Below, piece after piece: positions 11,620 through 23,545 of a stretch of 64,000 bases of DNA. The DNA comes from Agapanthus africanus (lineage: Eukaryota; Streptophyta; Magnoliopsida; Asparagales; Amaryllidaceae), in the NCBI GenBank assembly GCA_030015575.1, contig JASDDO010000016.1:112425241-112489240 (forward strand), given 5' to 3'. Within the stretch, counting starts at the first letter, position 1. Each line of letters starts with the position of its first letter. A model generated the notes under the pieces. It was not told the origin of the DNA, ran no database searches, and worked only from the letters and a program-made list of their open reading frames with translations. The position numbers and the translations under genes were made by a program.

Positions 11620-11668
11620 GCATTAAAAGAACTAATGCAAGAATATCACGCATTAAAAGAACTAATGC
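11620..11668 (+). repeat. Duplicated AT-rich hairpin (B leader)
   Basis: A 30-bp unit occurs twice in tandem. Each holds GCATTA and TAATGC arms around a 7-nt loop (11620-11638 and 11650-11668). The position after 'tgatggga' matches the single hairpin of A, C, D and E. Confidence 0.75.
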
Positions 11669-11886
11669 AAGATAATAAACCAAGTTAAAGTCGTTGGAAC
11701 ACTTTCGAAAAACCACTCGGTTCCTTTCAAAACTAACTTTTTAAATGCGGAGAATGAGCCACTCCTTCTAAAAGCTATCTCGTTCCATCGATTATATCAA
11801 GTTCACTACGTTCACGGTTTTACCAAAACCATTCGTAGCCCTCCGTCGCTTCGCATGAATAGGCAATAGTATTCAAGCTATGTATT

Positions 11887-12077
11887 TTGGCCAAGTCAAG
11901 GCATAGTGATTGGTAGCTATTGGGTGTTCATGTGTAGCATAGATAGATGCGTTGGTTTGGGACAGTCGTGCTGCCATTTTGGCCAAAGTCAAGGGTAGGT
12001 ACGGATGGATCCAAATTAACCTGGATAGTGACGGGCAGAACTTGACATGTGACTTATGATATTTTGGCCAAAGTCAA
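11887..12077 (+). other. Three tetraloop hairpins in B leader
   Basis: TTGGC and GTCAA arms (one G-U pair as RNA) close CAA at 11887-11899 and CAAA at 11979-11992 and 12064-12077. Starts are 92 and 85 bp apart, nearly the same as in C, D and E. Confidence 0.7.
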
Positions 12078-12582
12078 GGTCATAAGAGCATGGGGCAAAA
12101 ATCCACATCGGGAGTTTCATAAGTACTGAAACGTGCTAGATTTGCATACCATTTGGAGTGTGGTGATTCTGGTAGGATTTCTTCAGTTTCATCACGCGAT
12201 GATATTTGGATCCCGATCCTACTGTGAGTATATGCTACTCCTCGGGAAATTTTTCACTAAACGATCAATGCTATAAACCTAGTAGGTGCCTAGAAAGGTG
12301 TTAGCGGGGCTACGCCCCCAGGGAAAAGAGGTTCTCTAATTAAGGAACTTCGCGAAAGCGTTGGAAAACCTCCCTCGAAGTACCGACACTGGCCTGGCTG
12401 AACGGTTAAGCAAGTATTGTGCGGTGGGATTGATCCCGACTAATTCTTCCTTTATGGTTTGAGGAGGGATTCGAGAGACAGTGGGAGCCATCCTGTTTAG
12501 ACAAATTAAAAACCATTCTAAACTTGCAAGAGCATCGTGCTAAAGTGTTTCTTCTCTCTCCCCCTGCAGCGACCAAATCGAA

Positions 12583-15500
12583 ATGACTGGACTTAAGTTA
12601 CTTCTAGATAAAAATATACTGACAGGGCCAAACTACAAAGATTGGCTCAGGAATGTCAAAATGGCAATCACTTACGACAAGCTGGGGTATCTTCTTACCA
12701 CCAAGGCTCCCCCCGTCCCAGGTCCCACCTCCAGCGTCGCGGATAAGGAAATCCGTAAGACTTGGGAGATTGATTGTGCGAAAGCCAAATGCCTCGTGCT
12801 TGCCTCTATGGACAACGAACACTAGAGGAGGCACGAGAATATGGATTTGGAATCCATATTTCTTCATACAAAAGAACTGTATGGAGAGCAGTCTCGTATC
12901 GCAAGATACGAATTGTCGAAGAAGTTATTTTCGGCAAGGTTGGCCGTCGGATCATCGGTAGCGGACCACGTGCTTAAGATGATTGGCTACATTGAGGAGC
13001 TCGCGGAACTTGGGACCACGTTGGAAAGTGAACTCTATACGGATTTAATCCTCCAGTCCCTTCCATCCACTTACGTCCAGTTTATACTGAACTTCAACTT
13101 ACAAGAAAAGGAAGTTGAACTTTCAGAACTCCTGAACTTGCTGAAAAGCGCAGAGGGCACCCTACAGAAAGGTAGGGAAACACCCGCTTTGTTTGTAGGA
13201 GGATCTTCTTCCTCTAGGTCCAAGGCGAAAGCCAAGGGAAAGAGGAAGAAAGCCCCCGCCAAACCAAGAGGCGGTGTTAGTAAAGTGGGTACGAAGGGAA
13301 AGGAAAATGCAACAAAGATTGCGGGGAAGCTTATAGGGAAAGAGGAATGCTTCTATTGTCATAAGAGTGGACACTGGAAGAAAGATTGCAGGGCTTGGAA
13401 GGCCAAGACACAGGAACTGAAGCAAGTTGAGGCTTCAGCTTCAGGTGTGTATGTTATTGAAAACTGTCTTTCTATAAACTCTACTTCCTGGGTATTGGAT
13501 ACCGGATCAGGATCTCATATCTGTAATTCTTTGCAGGCGTTGAGAAACCATAGGTTTTTGAAGGCAGGTGACATGACCCTCAGAGTTGCGAACGGAGCTA
13601 GCATGGATGCTAAAGCCGTGGGCGACTATCACCTGGGAATGACAGATGGGCATGTTTTGGTTTTGCGTAATTGCTTTTTTGTACCCAACGCAACTTGTAA
13701 TATCATTTCTGTATCTTTGGTTTCTAAAGAAGGTTATGAATTTGCGTTTGTAAGTAATGTTGTAAACATTCACCTTAATCAAGTTCTGATTGGGTCAGGT
13801 ACACTGAGCAATGGTATATACGTATTGAACCAACCACAGATTTTCAATGTCCAGAATACACACAAAAGAAAGTCTCCAGAAATCAATCTGACTTTCTTAT
13901 GGCATTGTAGACTGGGTCACATCAATGAGAGAAGGTTGACTAAGTTACATACAGAAGGATATTTGGATTCGTTCGAATATCAATCGTATGCCACTTGTCA
14001 ATCCTGTCTCAAAGGAAAGATGACAAAGACTCCGTTCACTGGACACGGAGTAAGAGCGAGCGAGCTCTTGGGGCTCGTACACAGCGACGTGTGCGGTCCA
14101 ATGTCTACACATGCGCGAAGCGGTTACTCTTACTTCATTACTTTTACGGATGATTTCTCAAGGTACGATTATGTCTTCTTAATGAAACATAAGTCCGAAG
14201 CTTTTGAAAAGTTCCAGGAATATAAGAATGAGGTAGAGAAACAGACCGGCAAAAGTATCAAGATTCTAAGATCGGATCGAGGTGGAGAATACTTAAGTGC
14301 CGAGTTCCTGAATTATTTAAAAGAGAACGGAATTCTCTCTCAGCTTACTCCTCCATACACTCCGCAACACAACGGTGTATCGGAGAGACGGAACCGAACC
14401 CTATTGGATATGGTACGGTCCATGATGAGTAACGCTGAGTTACCGCGATCCTTCTGGGGGTATGCGCTAGAATCAGCCGCATACCTTTTGAACCGAGTTC
14501 CTACTAAGACTGTGCCTACTACACCTTATGAGATGTGGTGTGGGAAGAGGCCCCATCTCAGTCACATTAAGACTTGGGGAAGTCCCGCTTTTGTTAAAAA
14601 GCAGCATGCGGACAAGCTCGAGGCGCGCTCAGTACTGTGTAAGTTTGTGGGATATCCAAAGAACTCCAAGGGATATCTCTTCTACTACGCAGAGGAGCAA
14701 AAAGTTCTTGTTTCTCGTCATGCCCACTTTCTAGAACACCAGTTCTTAGAAAAAGAAATAAGTGGGAGCGCAGTAGAACTGGAAGAAATTCCAGAACCAC
14801 AGACTATTACTGAAAGCTTAGTGGAACCAGAGAGTTCAAAAGAACAGGACATTCCTTTGCCGCTCCGCAGAAGTAGTAGGCAGTCTCATCCGCCCGAGAG
14901 ATACTACGGTTTTCTCATAGACGGGGATAGAGAGGATTGCATCATAGATTATGATGAGCCTACTAGCTTCCAGCAGGCCGTTCAGAGCGTTGACTCGGTA
15001 AAATGGCTGGATGCAATGCGGACCGAAATGGAGTCCATGTACACCAACAAAGTATGGACGTTGGACATTGCTCCAGACGGGGTAAAACCCGTAGGATGCA
15101 AGTGGATCTTCAAAAGGAAGATTGGTGTAGATGGACAGGTTGAGACCTATAAAGCTAGACTTGTAGCAAAGGGTTTCCGTCAAAGACCTGGCTTGGACTA
15201 TGAAGAAACCTTTTCTCCAGTGGCTATGCTGAAATCCATTCGGATCCTTCTTGCCATTGCTGCCTTCCACGATTATGAGATTTGGCAGATGGACGTAAAG
15301 ACCGCTTTTCTAAATGGAAATTTAGAGTAGTGTGTCTATATGGATCAGCCGGAGGGTTTCATTCAGAGTGGGAGCAGCGGAAAGGTGTGCAAGTTGCTTA
15401 AGTCCATCTATGGACTAAAGCAGGCATCGCGGAGTTGGAACATCTGTTTTGATGAGACAGTCAAGGAATTTGGCTTTATCAAAAATCCAGATGAACTATG

Positions 15501-16533
15501 CATCTATAGTAGATTTGTAGCGAGAACTGTAGTATTCCTCGTTTTATACGTGGATGACATTCTCTTAATAGGAAATGACATTCCTATGCTACAATCTGTC
15601 AAGGGGTTCTTGTCACACAGGTTCTCCATGAAAGACCTGGGTGATTCCTCATACATCCTGGGGATCCGGATCCATCGTGATAGATCCAAGAGGATATTAG
15701 GACTTTCTCAGTCCAGGTACATCGACACCATAGTGAAAAGATTCAGTATGGAAGATTCCAAGCGCGGTAACCTACCGGCTTGTCACGGGATCACCCTCTC
15801 TAAAGAGATGTCTCCCAAGACTGATTTGGAGAGGGATCGCATGTCTATTATACCCTACGCTTCTGCGGTAGGCTCTATAATGTATGCGATGTTGTGTACC
15901 AGACCGGATGTAGCTTATGCACTGAGTGTGGTAAGCCGGTATCAGTCAAACCCTAGGGAGAAACACTGGATAGCGGTAAAGAACATTCTCAAGTACCTGA
16001 GAAGGACTAAGGAGATGTTCTTGGTGTATAGCGGAAAAGACCTCCAGATCGAGGCCTTTGATGACTCCAGCTTCCAGAGTGACAAGGATGATTCCAAGTC
16101 CATGTCGGGTTTTGTCTTTACCCTCAATGGAGGGGCGGTGTGTTGGAAGAGCTCCAAACAGGAAACCGTTGCAGACTCGACTATGGAAGCGGAATACATT
16201 GCTGCATCTGATGCCGCAAAAGAAGCTGTCTGGATGAGGAAGTTCTTGAAAGAACTTCAGGTGGTTCCGTCCATTGTTGACCCAATACCTCTATATTGCG
16301 ACAACAACGGGGCTATAGCTTTAGCGAAGGAACCCAGGTCCCATCAGAGATCCAGGCACATCTTGAGGCGGTATCACCAGATCAGGGAGATCGTGGATCG
16401 CAAGGAGATCGAGGTTCGGAGGGTTGCTTCAGAAGAAAACACTGCAGATCCATTCACCAAGGCCTTACCCCAGACTCAGTTCGAGCGGCTGATCGAGATG
16501 ATAGGTCTTCGATACGCCAGTACATGGCCTTAG
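12583..16533 (+). pseudogene. Gag-pol polyprotein of copia element B, one frame with two internal stops
   Basis: One frame of 1316 codons encodes, in order, gag, protease, integrase, reverse transcriptase and RNase H. It starts at the ATG at 12583 (first residues MTGLKLL), just after a pyrimidine tract and 'gcagcgacc'. A gag zinc knuckle CFYCHKSGHWKKDC lies at residues 256-269. The protease active site DTG is at 306-308. The integrase HHCC zinc region runs from about 440 to 475, and the catalytic triad is D502, D565, E601 (35 residues between the last two). RT has YVDD at 989-992. RNase H has DSTMEAEY at 1198-1205. Stops are TAG at 12823-12825, where relatives have Gln (CAG to TAG), and TAG at 15328-15330, where Z has Glu (GAG). 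There is no frameshift. The protein would make virus-like particles and cDNA in the cytoplasm and integrate it in the nucleus. As written, full-length product needs readthrough or another copy. Confidence 0.95.
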
Positions 16534-16536
16534 TGC

Positions 16537-16547
16537 AAGTGGGAGAT
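16537..16547 (+). other. Polypurine tract of element B
   Basis: AAGTGGGAGAT lies between the gag-pol stop codon and the 3' LTR. The same tract precedes the Z LTR and, inverted, the E LTR. A has AAATGGGAGAT. It primes plus-strand DNA synthesis. Confidence 0.9.
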
Positions 16548-18659
16548 TGTTAGTGTATATGCCCTAGAGGCCATTACTGTATCATACTAGTTTGTTTATT
16601 ACTTAATGGAAGCTTGGGATATTCACCTTGTATAAACAATCTTGCTCAAAATAGTAGTATGCTACTTGGTTTGTTTCTACTTCAATGTGTACTTGTGTTT
16701 ATTTCAGTATATCGCTTATACGCATTAGTGGAGCCCTTAGGATCTTTGCTTGATCACAAGCGTTGTGATGGCAGTCACACTAGTGGGGGCTGGGTGATCT
16801 ATAAGCACATCCTTATACAGGTCCCTAGTCGCAGGACTATCGAGACAGGGCATCGATACTCCGGAGTAGACTAGCGTATGCGCTTCTCATCCCAGTGTGG
16901 GAGATGGTCTGTCCCACAGCCATCAGTACGTCGTACTGGAGATAGTATACGGGTGCTCGTTGGGTTACGAGTACACTGGACAGGACTCGTCGGGAACTGA
17001 CAGGTTGGTATTATACCTATCGTCAGTTATCAGTTCCCAGGTGACATGAGTACAGCTTAGTCCGCTGACTTGACACTGGCACTTCGCCTCAAGTGTGTTC
17101 CCACTGCACTTTGATCACTGCCCTACCATGGCTCAAAGGAGTCGTGCAAACCGGTGGTGGTTGGGTGCAGTCCCGAAGCACTTGGAGGCAGTGACGGTTA
17201 GACAGGATTCGTCTCTCCCGGTATTGGGGGTTGACATCGCGCTGTGTCTAGGAGAGCCATTACACGAGTAGTCCCTGGCCAGGGCAAACGAGATATACTG
17301 GTAGGTTCCAGTGTTATCTCAGGGTGTTTTGGGCTTCACTCCGGCACGACTTGTACCGCTATTAGGGGACTGACGTTTTACCGCCCCCTAAGCCCGACAT
17401 GCGATGTATTAGACGAACAGACCGGACTGTACGGAGACTGTCACATTCAGACTCAGTAGGAGTTCCGATGGGGTTTCACCTCGTCAGCCTTCTTGTCGAC
17501 ATCTACCTGGGGACCGTTACGCACAGCTAGTGCCGCTTGCGGTCTGTGGTTAAACCCACTGCCAGCGTAGTGTCGAGTCTTTAGAGTCCTACACAGAGGG
17601 TATTCGCCTCTGGGCAAAACAGAGTAGAGGTCGCATGGTTTTGCGACAGGGTTCGTTCTCATCCGCGCACTTGTGCACGTTTGGAGTCCGGACGGATTTT
17701 ACTGGCTGGCTCTGGTTTGAATCAGACACCGGTATATGTTTTGGGGTTGCTTTTATCTCTCAGTATTCATGTTCCTCGGAACAAGAATGCAGGTGTGTAT
17801 GCACAGTTATTTGAGGAGGAGGAAGATGACCTTCATTAGGGTTTCGGAACGGGTGCGTATGCACAATTGACAGTCGTCTTTTTCCAAACCCTAATGGATT
17901 TATGTTTTATCAATTAATAATATTAATAAAATGAAAAGTGTCATGGTTGGTTTTTTGTTGACTAGTTGACCATGGTTGACTAGTTGACCATGGTTGACTT
18001 GTTGACCATGGTTGAAGATTTGACCATCATCATTACAAATGCAAGATGCTTTTTGATTCTTGCAAAACCATTTAATGTTAGTAATGATAATGGTCATTCT
18101 AAAACTTTCCATCAACCTTTTCATTTTCATTATTATTTTTTTTGATAATTCTTTTTCTTTGGCATTATGGTTGCAAGAAAGAAAAAGAGTGCTCATTATC
18201 TCATTTAGCTTCTCTCTCTTCACTTCACCTTCTTCTTCCTCTAGCAAAAGAGAAACCTTCTCATGTGTTGAGAATCCTTCTCTTTGAAAAGAAAAGCACC
18301 CCTTAATCACTCTCTACTCACTCTAGGATCAAGGGTTTAGCAAGCCGGAGATTCTAGTTCACTCCAAGTTCGAGAAAGAGCCCAAAGGTCGAACCTTCGA
18401 GGTGGATCCATCTTCGACGGAAGAAGGCGACAAGAAAGAGAACCATCAACCTCTACAAAGTTTGAAGAAGAAGGAGTTCAAGTTTAGGTATAACCATCTT
18501 CATCCGAGTAGCTAACTCTCTTTAGCAAAGTATGCTAGTTTTAGTTTAGTTAACGATCCCGACCTTGTTTAGTCCATGTTGCCTCTTGCGATAAAAATTT
18601 GTTTTTTATACCATTTTCCGCCTCCCCGCAAGCACCGGGGGTCGCAACGTGGACTTACA
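16548..18659 (+). repeat. 3' LTR of element B
   Basis: This LTR is 2112 bp, with the same ends as the 5' LTR and about 20 differences by eye. It repeats the 18-bp TTGAC-rich tandem array at 17957-18028. The ATGTC duplication follows at 18660-18664. Confidence 0.96.
17957..18028 (+). promoter_or_regulatory. 18-bp tandem repeat rich in TTGAC (3' LTR of B)
   Basis: This copy is identical in layout to 9846-9917, with four units and no visible change between the two LTRs. Outward transcription from this LTR could reach the A remnant downstream. Confidence 0.6.
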
Positions 18660-19710
18660 ATGTCTATTTATAGACTAAAGCAGATATAGCGGACATAGAT
18701 CATTTATTTCTGATGTGACAGTCATGGGTTTGACTTCATCAGAATAGGGGATGGATCTGTTAAGAAGGTAGTAGGGTGTGATGTTCTCGTATATGGATGA
18801 CATACTCATAGTAGAAAGTAAAATTCCTACACTACGATCGGTTATACTTTGGTTTTCACATAGTGGTTTTTCCACATAGGATTTGGATATTATATCAGAC
18901 ATTCTGGTTACTAGATCTATGGTTTTAGATCTAGATTTGGGAAGTATTCTAATCTGGGTACTTAGACAGCATTCTAAAGGTATTTAGAATGAATGACTCC
19001 TGGCATGGTGGTGTACCTGCAGGTGATGGAGTCACCCTCTCTAAAGGTGTCTTACAGACTAAAGGGGAGAGGGATGTGCATGATTGGCAGGTCACTTGCT
19101 TAGGCAATTGAGTTGATCATGAGATGTCAAGTACCACACCAGATGTTGTTTTTTCACGAGATGCAATAAGTTGATATTAATCCAATCCTGGAGAAACGAA
19201 AGGAAGCAGTTTTAGAACATAAATGGATGTTCTAGGGATATGATAACAACAGCCTCTTTTAAGAGACGGTTATCATTCCAGGCTTCCAAGGTGACCTGGA
19301 TTACAGAGTGACTGTCAGAGTTATAGTTTTCCCTCTGACGAGGGGCAGTGGTTTGGACAGGTGATCCAAGAGGACATTGAGGGAGGTATGACGCAGGATA
19401 CTGATTAAATTCAGTTGACGATACAGTCTAAGAAGTTTGGATTTGAAGTTCATTTATGAACTAGGTCCCATCAGATATCCAAACATATTCTAAGACAGGT
19501 ATTGCTCATTTCAGGAGATGGCTTTCTCCGCGAATTTGAGATAAAGGGAGACATAGAAAGAAACATTAGGGTGGATCCACTCACTGAGGCTATTCCTCGA
19601 ATTCAATAGTTTCGTAAATGGGCTTTCTGAAACTGATTAGTAGAGGAGTTGGGTGTTCGGTATCACACGGGCTGCGAGTATGCGACATCGTAATAATTAG
19701 CCTTGAGTGC
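18660..19710 (+). pseudogene. Pol remnant of A, part 2 (RT to RNase H)
   Basis: This is the continuation of the remnant at 7736-8431. 'ctatttatagactaaagcag' matches the YGLKQ region of RT, 'tatatggatgacatactc' (18790) keeps the nucleotides of the catalytic box, and 'ctaggtcccatcagatatcc' (19461) and 'gtggatccactcactgaggc' (19571) match the RNase H end. Frames are broken throughout by indels and stops. No protein is possible. Confidence 0.85.
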
Positions 19711-19721
19711 AAATGGGAGAT
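19711..19721 (+). other. Polypurine tract of element A
   Basis: AAATGGGAGAT lies directly before the TGTTGG start of the 3' LTR. Confidence 0.85.
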
Positions 19722-21755
19722 TGTTGGATATAGTGCCCTCAAATTCAATTATTGGATCGCAGGCACGTGATTGCAATGATTGAGGGAGAAACTATACCGG
19801 TAGGACAGTCTTACTCAAGATGATAGTATGCTATCTGGTTTATCTTTATCATCGTGTACAGTTTTAAGTGACCTTATAGATCACTATTACACATTGATAG
19901 AGCCCTTAGGATTTTTGCTTGACGGCCAGCAGTATGATGGCGATCATATACGTAGGAGCTGGGGTCTATAAGCACATCTTTAAAAGGTTCCTAGTCGAGG
20001 GAGTTTCGAGCCAGGGCATCGATACTCCAAAGTAGACTAGTGTATACAGTCGAGACCCCGACGAGGGGCGATGGCTGGTCTCACAAGCCATTGGTGTCAG
20101 TTGGTTCACCTAAGATGTATACAGGTGCTCATTGGGTTATGAGTACACCGGACAGAACTCGCCGGGAGCATGCTAGTTGGTATTATACCTGACGTCACAT
20201 AGCAGTTCCCTGGTGACATGTGTACAGGTTAGTTCATCGACCTGAGATCGTCATTTGTCTCGTGTGAGTTCCCACTGTGCTTTGATTACTACCCTACGAC
20301 GGCTCAAAGGATTCGTGCAAACAGGTTTTAGTTGGGGTACAGTCCCGAGCCACATGGAGGCAGTGAGCGGATCGGCAGGGGTTTCGTCTCTCCCGGTATT
20401 GGGGGTGAGATCGCGCTGTGTCTAGGAGAGCAATTACGCGGAGTCCTTGGCCAAGGCAGGAGATTTACTGGTAGGTATTCCAGTAGTATCTCAGGGTGTT
20501 CTGGGCTACACTCCGACACGACTTGTACCGCTTTTGGGGTCTGACTTTTACCAACCCCATAGGACCGACATGCGATACTCATAGACGAACGGACCGGACT
20601 GTACGGATATTGTTACTGACAGGCTCAGTAGGGTGTCAGGATGAGTTCGCTCATCGACCTCCCTTTTGCTCAATACCTGGTTGCCCGTTACGTACAGCTA
20701 GTACCACTGACGTGCTAGTGGTTAAATCCACAGCCAAAGTATTGACGAGTCTTTAGAGTCCCCCACAGAAAGTTTCTCAAGTTTCGGTCGAAACGTTGTA
20801 GAGGCCGTATGATATATGGCAGGGTTCGATCATATATGTGCAGTCATGCATGGATTATGATCGGACGGATCATACTAGTGGGCTTTGGTTTAAGCAGGAT
20901 CCTAGTATTAGATTTGTTGGATTACTTTAGTCTCATCGTATTCGCATTTAGTCGGAATGCTGATGCAGGTATGTATATACAGGTGAGGGGCTATCCTTGT
21001 GATCCGTCACGAGTTTACTTTAGATGTTGCCGTATCTTTTTGTTGAATTAAACATTTAGGTTAATGTTTACTTTGGTGGATATTGTGAGCTTAATTCATG
21101 ATGAGGTGCATTAAATATGACATGGACAAGGGTGGTGACTCATGGTCTTATTCTTTGAGCCATGTCGTCTTTAGTGATTGATTTATGTAGTGAAATGAAA
21201 GATAGAGAGAGAATGGGCAGCAATGTATAGGGTAAGCTCTTTTGATTATTTGTTTGGAGCTCTCATATTTCATCTCACACAAGAAAAGGAAATGGCTCTA
21301 CTTCTTCTTCCTCCTCTAGCTCACCATTTCCACCAATGGCATCATCTTCAACCTCCATCCATACACTCTCATGTGTTGAGAATCAATGGATGCTTGAGAC
21401 AATGTTATCACACACATTCTCTACATCGTCTTGGACACGTCGTCTAGCAAACTTCGTGTCCGAGTTGCTTCGGATGAAGAGGGAGCCCATAAAAGGATTC
21501 AAAGATGTGGTGCCCTTTCCGACGAGGAGACCGGAGATCGGAGATGCCGCGAGGAGCAAGAGATGGTGGCTAAAGACCGAAGGACACGGATCGATCGGTA
21601 TAGCCTTTCTAACCCTTCTTTAGTTTGCTAGTTATAGGTTAATGGTTCGATCCGGTATTAGAGTATGCGATAGCGCCGGTTTCAAGTTTAGAAAAAGTTT
21701 TCGTTTCCGCATTTTGGCTTCGGATCGACGGCCGGGGCGCTACCGTAGACTTACA
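19722..21755 (+). repeat. 3' LTR of element A
   Basis: This LTR is 2034 bp from TGTTGGATATAG to ACTTACA, followed by the GATGG duplication. It keeps two stretches that the 5' LTR has lost (near 19925 and 21310). TATA-like CTATAAG lies near 19965. Confidence 0.92.
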
Positions 21756-21760
21756 GATGG

Positions 21761-22121
21761 AGGCTGAATACATTGCTTCCAACGATGCTGCCAAAGAGGT
21801 TGTCTGGATGAAGAAGTTTATTGCTGAGCTTGGTGTAGTTCCATCCATTGTGTATCCAAAACTTGTGTATTGTGATAACAATGGAGCTGTGGCTTTGGCC
21901 AAGGAACCCAGGTCCCATCAGAGATCTAGACATATTCTGAGGCGGTATCACCTAATCGGGGAGATAGTAGATCGCCGGGAGATCGAGGTCAGGAGAGTTG
22001 ACACAAAGGACAACATAGCGGATCCACTGACGAAGGCCCTCCCCCAGATACAGTTTGAGAGACTTTTTAGGATGTTGGGTATGAGATACAACAACACATG
22101 GCCCTACTGCAAGTGGGAGAT
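21761..22121 (+). pseudogene. Copia element Z: RNase H end and polypurine tract
   Basis: The frame picks up exactly where 1-1844 stopped. EAEYIAS begins near 21761, YCDNNGA lies near 21868 and DPLTKALPQ near 22021. The sister frame in B ends with TAG after TWP. Here that codon reads TAC, so the frame runs on into the LTR. The polypurine tract AAGTGGGAGAT is at 22111-22121. Confidence 0.9.
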
Positions 22122-23504
22122 TGTTAGAAATATGTACGCCCTGGCGGCTATTATTGTACATGCGATGTATATTATAGTAGATGCTTGGACATATATATAG
22201 AGGACTTTCGTGCTCGACATGATAGTATGCTATCTGGTTACTTTTTTTCTTAACATGTTGACCGGTATTCTTTACTGTCTTACTCTCACATATTGATAAA
22301 GCCCTTAGGATATGTACTTGACTACCAGGATTATGATAAGATCATACTAATAGGGCCAGGGTGGTCCAAAAGCACATCCTTTAATCAGTTCCTAGTCGTG
22401 GGAATATCGAGACTAGGGCATCGATATTCCAGAATAGACTAGTGTGTACGTTTCTTGTCCCTTAGAGGGCGATGGTTGATCCCACAACCATTGGTGTATG
22501 ACATCAAAGATTGTACAAAGGTGCTCATTGGAGAATGGGTATAGCGAACAGGACTCGCCGAGGACTCCTAGTCGGTAATATACCTATCGTCAGATAGCAG
22601 TCCTCTGGTGACACTGGTGCAGGTTAGTCTGTCGACTTGAGATCGTCATAGAGTCTTTTGTGGCTCCCACTATGCTTTGATTTCCTCCATACCACGGCTC
22701 AAAAGAGTCGTGCAATCAGGTGGATTTTGGGTACAGTCCCGAGTTACATGGAGGCAATGAGCGATAGGAGGGGATTCGTCTCTCCCGATATAGGGGTTGA
22801 TGTTGCGCTATGCTCGATTGGCTATAAATGGAAGTCCCAGGCCAGGGCTGCTGCTGAGAATTACTGATAAGAGTTATCAGTAGTTTCTCAAACCGTTATA
22901 GGCCAGACTTCGGCATGGCTTATCACGTTACTGGGGTCTGACGTTTACCACCCCTAGACATGATATGCGACATATCAGATGAAGAGACCGGACTGTACGA
23001 TAGTGTTACTGATAGGCTTCATGGAGAGTGTGGATGAATTTGCTTGTTGATCTTCATATCGCTCAATACCCGGGTAGCCATTACGTCGAGCTAGTAACGC
23101 TGACGGCTTGTAGGTGATTGATGCGATCATCACCTACTGCTGGCGTATTGACGAATTTTTTGAGTCCCACACAGAAGTTTCCCGTTTTGAACGAAAAGAA
23201 GTAGGGCACATATGTGATATGTGCATGGGCCTGATTAAATACGTGTATATGATACCGCATTGTAATCTGGCAGTTATCTGGTATCGGTTCGGTTATATAT
23301 GATATAATCAGATTATCGAATCAAGTGTTGATTTGATAATGTGATAAAAAGATAAATGATATTAGTTGGTCATATGTGATATAACCGGATTATTAAATAT
23401 TGTGTTGATTTAATAATTTGATATAAATTATATTTGATATAATTATATATTAACTAATATCATTAGCTCACTAATTGCTTTATATATATATATTAATGTA
23501 TATT

Positions 23505-23545
<41 letters not shown>

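Larger units (their letters stand above)
10563..12582 (+). other. Untranslated leader of element B (about 2.0 kb)
   Basis: No long reading frame is present. The order of elements is: GC-rich hairpin 10753-10811, conserved box near 11505-11570, duplicated AT-rich hairpin 11620-11668, three tetraloop hairpins (11887-11899, 11979-11992, 12064-12077), a GC hairpin GGGGC-TAC-GCCCC at 12306-12318 and a CGC-GAAA-GCG hairpin at 12351-12360. A pyrimidine tract (12550-12565) precedes the gag start. The duplicated GCCGAGATCC box of A, C, D and E is missing. Confidence 0.8.
8437..18659 (+). mobile_element. Copia element B, complete and young
   Basis: B is 10223 bp: 5' LTR 8437-10548, primer site 10550-10562, leader to 12582, gag-pol 12583-16533, polypurine tract 16537-16547, 3' LTR 16548-18659 and flanking ATGTC duplications. 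Both LTRs are 2112 bp. I count about 20 differences between them by eye, mostly transitions, so they are roughly 99 percent identical and the insertion is recent. Protein motifs and LTR length fit the Angela/BARE-like branch of Ty1/copia. Two stop codons interrupt gag-pol, so this copy may not make its own proteins, but everything needed in cis is present. Confidence 0.97.
1845..21755 (+). mobile_element. Copia element A, non-autonomous, interrupted by element B
   Basis: A is bounded by GATGG duplications. Its parts are: 5' LTR 1845-3826, initiator-Met primer site 3827-3840, long leader, a non-coding interior with a tandem duplication, pol remnant 7736-8431, nested element B (8437-18659), rest of the pol remnant 18660-19710, polypurine tract 19711-19721 and 3' LTR 19722-21755. 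No gag, zinc knuckle or protease can be read. The 5' and 3' LTRs differ by two visible indels (about 18 bp near 2040 and about 33 bp near 3410) plus scattered substitutions, so A is clearly older than B. The same internal layout recurs in element C. I infer mobilisation in trans by a coding relative. Confidence 0.9.

Noticed and set aside
15328..15330. Second stop in B as another methylation-type C-to-T change
   Set aside because: The aligned codon in Z is GAG, which would require a G-to-T transversion. An ancestral CAG cannot be shown.
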